A stretch of DNA of 60,547 nt from Ardenticatenaceae bacterium (GTDB lineage: Bacteria > Chloroflexota > Anaerolineae > Promineifilales > Promineifilaceae): NCBI GenBank assembly GCA_020634315.1, contig JACKBV010000028.1:1-60547 (forward strand). The letters run 5' to 3'. Below the pieces are notes generated by a model, which was given only the letters and a program-made list of their open reading frames with translations, had not been told where the DNA came from and did no database searches. Numbering within the stretch: the stretch's first letter is position 1; every line of letters begins with the position of its first letter. Shown piece after piece: positions 57,555 through 60,547 of this stretch. The position numbers and the translations under genes are program-made.

Positions 57555-60473
57555 CTATTCGAGGCGTGTTCTTAGCTGAGGGTCATCCAATATCTCATTT
57601 AGTTGGCGTGCTTGCTGCTTGGCGCGTTGGCTCTGTTCTGTTGCGCCGATTTCGCTGTATAACTTGAACAGATAGTAGTGGGAATACGCCTGCTCATACA
57701 AATCACCTAGTTCGACATAGATTTGTAGGCCATCGCGAAAGAGTTGTAGTGCATGCTGGTGGTTGTTTTTCGCCTGATGCAAAATTGCGAGTTGTGTCTT
57801 GACCAATGCTTCCCAGCGTAAGCTTCCCAGCTTTTGAAAGAGGTCGAGGCATTCTGTTGCAAATTGTAATGCTGTCTCTAGCTGGTTTTGGCGACGGCAC
57901 AACACGATGCGATCAAAGAGAACGGCCGCATACTCGCCTTTGTCTTGCAAGATGTGACTGACCTTGGCCGCTTCGACGAGAAATCCTTCAGCCGCCCCGT
58001 ACTCGCCCAAAACACCTTTGACCCGCGCCAGATAGCGCAGCGCTTCTATATAGGTTGCCGAGGGTGGCAAGTGGCTTTGGATGGCAACCGATTGTTGCAG
58101 ATGCGCCTGTGCTGCTTGGAAATCGGGGTTTTGCTTCATGTGGCAAAGCGCAATCAGGTTTAGATTTCTGGCTACGCCAAGCGAATCTTCTTCTTCGGCA
58201 AAAATGCGTTTTGCTTCTGTAAAATGCTGTAATGCTTTGTCATCCTGTGATTGCTCGCTGTAGATACGGCCGTATAAATACTTCGCTTGTGCAATACCCA
58301 ACCCATCTTCCAGGCGTATCAGCAGCTGCATGGCCTGTGCCAGGTGCGACTCGGCCAGCGTATAATCATTTAGCTCCGTTTCGATTTCCCCCAGGCGCAG
58401 CAGCATTTGTGCCAATGCTGGCTGATCTTGTAACGTTGTTGCCGCCTCTACGGCCAGCAGCAGCCCTTGCCGCATATCGTTGAAGCGAATTTGGCGAAAC
58501 CAGGGCTTGTCCAATGCTTGCACAAAATCTAGCACCACCTGCCACTTTGCCAGCGCATGTGCTTTGCTAACGGCCGTTAACAGATTGGGCCACTCTGGTT
58601 GCAGCCGTGCATAATTGCTTTGCTGCTCGTGCGCAAATTGATAAAAGTAATCAACAAAACCATGCTCAATATGCGGTGTACGCGCCGCCAGTTTGTCCGC
58701 AGCAAATTGGCGCAGCAGGCTGTGCAGTGCATAGCGCTCTGACTCGTGGTGCTGTTGTAGCAGTGATTTTTCGCACAGTAGATCGAGATCGAATTGACTG
58801 GCTCCGGCTACAGATTGGGCGGCAACGGCCGTAAACGTCGTCGGGAAAACAGACAAAGCAGCCAACACCGCCTGCTCATTTGCTTCAAGTAACTGCCAGG
58901 ATGTTTCAAATACCGCCTGCATACTGCGATGGCGCGGGTCGGCATCGCGCAGGCGCGAGCTGAGAAAATCCAGCGAATGATTGATTCCCGCAATAATTTG
59001 CGTCAATGAACGGCGGCGCACCCATGCTGCCGCCAGCGCAATTCCCAGTGGAGAGCCATCCACCAGCTGGCAGATGTGGCGCACTTGTGGCAAATTTTCG
59101 GCCGTGATGACGAATTCATCCCGCACCATCTGCCCATGTTCGGCAAACATCGCCTCGGCCGCACTCATTTCCTCCCGGCCTATCGGCAGGCCGTCCAGCG
59201 CGAGCACAGATTCTGCCTGGAAGCTGAGCGGCTCACGGGAAGTTGCCAAAATCGCCAATCGCGGTGCACGCTTGAGCCATTCGGGGATAAAGGCGAGGTC
59301 ATTTAGCGCTGTTTCGCAATTGTCAAGGATGAGCAGCAGCTGTTTCTCGCGCAAGAGAGCAAGTACCTGTTCTCCGGTGGACTGTTTCTCGGCCACTCCC
59401 AACCCGGCTGCTTCGCCGATGGCGATTTTGATTTGTTCCGCGCCCCCTTTAATCGCATCCAGCGATACAAACCAAACCCCATCCGCAAAGCTTGCTTTGA
59501 CCTGCCTGCCTGCTTCAAGTGCCAGCCGCGTTTTGCCGATGCCCCCTGTGCCGATGAGCGTGATCAGCCGATAGCCGGGATCAACCAGCCGTTGCAGCAG
59601 TTGCCTTTGTTCGCTTTCGCGGCCAAAGAATCGCGTCGGTTGCAGCGGTAAATTGTCGGGAACGGCCGTTTCCACTCGCATCAGTCCATCAGCAAAAATT
59701 TGCTGGCGCAGATATTGCGTCTCCGCTTCCGGCTCCACGCCCAATTCATCCCACAGCAAAAGCTCACACTGCTCATATTGCGCCAGCGCCATGTTGCGGC
59801 TGCCAAGGTGGTAATGCGCCTGCATGATGGCGCGATGAGCTGCTTCCAGCCATGGTTCCTGGCGCAATTGGCGCTGCGCGATGTCGAGAACGGCCGTCCA
59901 CTCGCCACGCGCTATTTGTGCCTCACGCAAATGGGTCATCGCTTCCAAAACGCGCTGCTGCACGTGTTCACGCTGCGCAATTAACCATGCCTCCCAGGTG
60001 TCACTGGGAAAGTTCAGCCCGGCTAACAGTTCGCCGCGTACCAGGTTTACGGCCGTTTGTAACTGCGCCAGACATGTTGGACAGCCTGCCAATTGGCGGT
60101 GGGGATGTGTCTCCACCGCCGCCAGACATTGCTCAAACTGGGTTACGTCCACGACGATGTCCTCGCCCTGGCGCAAAGCGATTTGTTTGCGGTCAATTTC
60201 GAGATATGGCGGAACGGCCGTTTCGTCACCAATCGCTTGTCGCAGACGAGTCAGGCGGTTGCGGAGATAGGTAAGTGCCTCCTGGTCAGGGCGATCCGGG
60301 GAGAGCAGACCGGCCAACGTGTCGCGCCGTTGGGCAATGCCTTGGTGGGCAGCCAGGTAGACGAGTAGGACACGCAGGGCATCGGTGCGGAAAACGGCCG
60401 TGTCTTCTCCCACACGTACCTGTAACGGTCCAAGCATCTCAATTCGCAGTTTGCGCTTTGTCATGTTTTTCAT
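57555..60473 (-). CDS. SARP/AfsR-type regulator: wHTH-BTAD-NB-ARC-TPR
   Basis: 972 residues. An OmpR-like winged helix (about 8-100: LRIEMLGPLQVRVGED, LRVLLVYLAAHQG, LRNRLTRLRQAIGD), a BTAD helical domain (about 110-260: GELLAGLNFPSDTWEAWL, EPWLEAAHRAIMQAHYHLGSRNMALAQYEQC), an NB-ARC NTPase (P-loop LIGTGGIGKTRLA near 312, LLLILDNCE, LATSREPL, GSPLGIALAAAWV) and C-terminal TPRs. It is a DNA-binding STAND regulator. An inverted repeat lies just upstream of the start. The convergent metalloprotease is its only neighbour here. Confidence 0.92.
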   Translation of the reverse strand: MKNMTKRKLRIEMLGPLQVRVGEDTAVFRTDALRVLLVYLAAHQGIAQRRDTLAGLLSPDRPDQEALTYLRNRLTRLRQAIGDETAVPPYLEIDRKQIALRQGEDIVVDVTQFEQCLAAVETHPHRQLAGCPTCLAQLQTAVNLVRGELLAGLNFPSDTWEAWLIAQREHVQQRVLEAMTHLREAQIARGEWTAVLDIAQRQLRQEPWLEAAHRAIMQAHYHLGSRNMALAQYEQCELLLWDELGVEPEAETQYLRQQIFADGLMRVETAVPDNLPLQPTRFFGRESEQRQLLQRLVDPGYRLITLIGTGGIGKTRLALEAGRQVKASFADGVWFVSLDAIKGGAEQIKIAIGEAAGLGVAEKQSTGEQVLALLREKQLLLILDNCETALNDLAFIPEWLKRAPRLAILATSREPLSFQAESVLALDGLPIGREEMSAAEAMFAEHGQMVRDEFVITAENLPQVRHICQLVDGSPLGIALAAAWVRRRSLTQIIAGINHSLDFLSSRLRDADPRHRSMQAVFETSWQLLEANEQAVLAALSVFPTTFTAVAAQSVAGASQFDLDLLCEKSLLQQHHESERYALHSLLRQFAADKLAARTPHIEHGFVDYFYQFAHEQQSNYARLQPEWPNLLTAVSKAHALAKWQVVLDFVQALDKPWFRQIRFNDMRQGLLLAVEAATTLQDQPALAQMLLRLGEIETELNDYTLAESHLAQAMQLLIRLEDGLGIAQAKYLYGRIYSEQSQDDKALQHFTEAKRIFAEEEDSLGVARNLNLIALCHMKQNPDFQAAQAHLQQSVAIQSHLPPSATYIEALRYLARVKGVLGEYGAAEGFLVEAAKVSHILQDKGEYAAVLFDRIVLCRRQNQLETALQFATECLDLFQKLGSLRWEALVKTQLAILHQAKNNHQHALQLFRDGLQIYVELGDLYEQAYSHYYLFKLYSEIGATEQSQRAKQQARQLNEILDDPQLRTRLE

Positions 60474-60478
60474 CTAAA

Positions 60479-60517
60479 CGCACCCAAAACACAAGCCGCT
60501 TGGGTGCGGTATGGGTG
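60479..60517. promoter_or_regulatory. Inverted repeat upstream of the SARP gene, candidate operator
   Basis: CGCACCCAA (60479-60487) and TTGGGTGCG (60500-60508) are perfect complements with a 12-base spacer; a third half-site GGGTGCG follows at 60513. It ends 6 bases from the start codon of the regulator. An autoregulatory operator or an RNA hairpin over the ribosome site are both possible. Confidence 0.5.
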
Positions 60518-60547
60518 CGCACGTCCCCTATGGTGTGGTCATCAACG

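Larger units (their letters stand above)
1804..60400. repeat. Dispersed highly iterated palindrome, core ACGGCCGT
   Basis: The 8-bp palindrome ACGGCCGT is scattered over the whole window; I counted about 90 copies by eye, for example near 1804, 2926, 7022, 11723, 17870, 22747, 27264, 32660, 42071, 48080, 50946 and 58570. Base composition predicts about one copy. Many copies extend to the 16-mer GGAAACGGCCGTTTCC (22745, 27262, 32658, 42069). Copies lie inside genes on both strands as well as between genes. In the three frames they encode the recurring peptides ETAVS, NGRF and KRPF, visible in many unrelated proteins here. The pattern resembles HIP1 of cyanobacteria. Function is unknown. Confidence 0.9.

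Overview
The window looks like chromosomal DNA of a Chloroflexota bacterium, probably Anaerolineae-like. This is inferred from the gene set and protein style: a DUF5679 zinc ribbon beside TopA, FabL next to FabI, a Ser/Thr kinase with WD40 propellers, SARP/STAND regulators, Pro/Thr-rich anchored C39-like proteins and very abundant small intergenic repeats. GC content looks to be in the mid-fifties. I see no rRNA, tRNA, IS element, prophage or CRISPR array.

Layout. At 0-4.5 kb are proline dehydrogenase (-), FabL (-), an epoxide-hydrolase-like protein overlapping an AAG-type DNA glycosylase, and FabI. At 4.6-14 kb is a housekeeping run on the + strand: SAM-I riboswitch and terminator with metK, then ffh (with a frameshift), rpsP, khpA, rimM, dprA, a mannose-1-phosphate guanylyltransferase, a DUF5679 ORF and topA. 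At 14-27 kb is a minus-strand catabolic block: P5C dehydrogenase, CoA-transferase A, a DUF885 peptidase, a two-gene NB-ARC/TPR module, a 1.5-kb repeat field, CoA-transferase B, an anchored hydrolase, lysine 2,3-aminomutase and a class III aminotransferase. The two CoA-transferase subunits lie about 6 kb apart, with the STAND module and repeats between them.

At 27-38 kb are the kinase-WD40 receptor, a 21-bp minisatellite, a histidine phosphatase, a GNAT, a palindrome array, two tandem C39-like/TPR proteins, a HAD phosphatase, a CBS-type family II pyrophosphatase and a metallophosphatase. At 38.5-47 kb are signalling genes: a sensor kinase, an RRM protein, a CheB-CheR-PAS protein and a hybrid kinase. 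At 46.8-54 kb are a deoxynucleoside kinase-MazG fusion, a NOL/NYC1-like SDR-prs-PAP2 operon, tag, an ABC-F ATPase and an alpha/beta hydrolase. At 54-60.5 kb are an unknown protein, a beta-trefoil-like metalloprotease and a convergent SARP-NB-ARC-TPR regulator.

Three things stand out. (1) The palindrome ACGGCCGT occurs about 90 times by eye where about one is expected, inside and outside genes, comparable to cyanobacterial HIP1. (2) A two-gene NB-ARC/TPR module has both proteins starting with the same period-5 Gly-Asp-Lys repeat, and it sits next to a repeat field and splits a catabolic cluster; this is the best candidate for an undescribed conflict or signalling system. (3) Several reading-frame breaks (ffh, the DUF5679/topA junction, the TPR repeats) are either assembly indels or, at topA only, possibly programmed frameshifting. 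Positions and starts were read by eye; no alignment or folding program was run.
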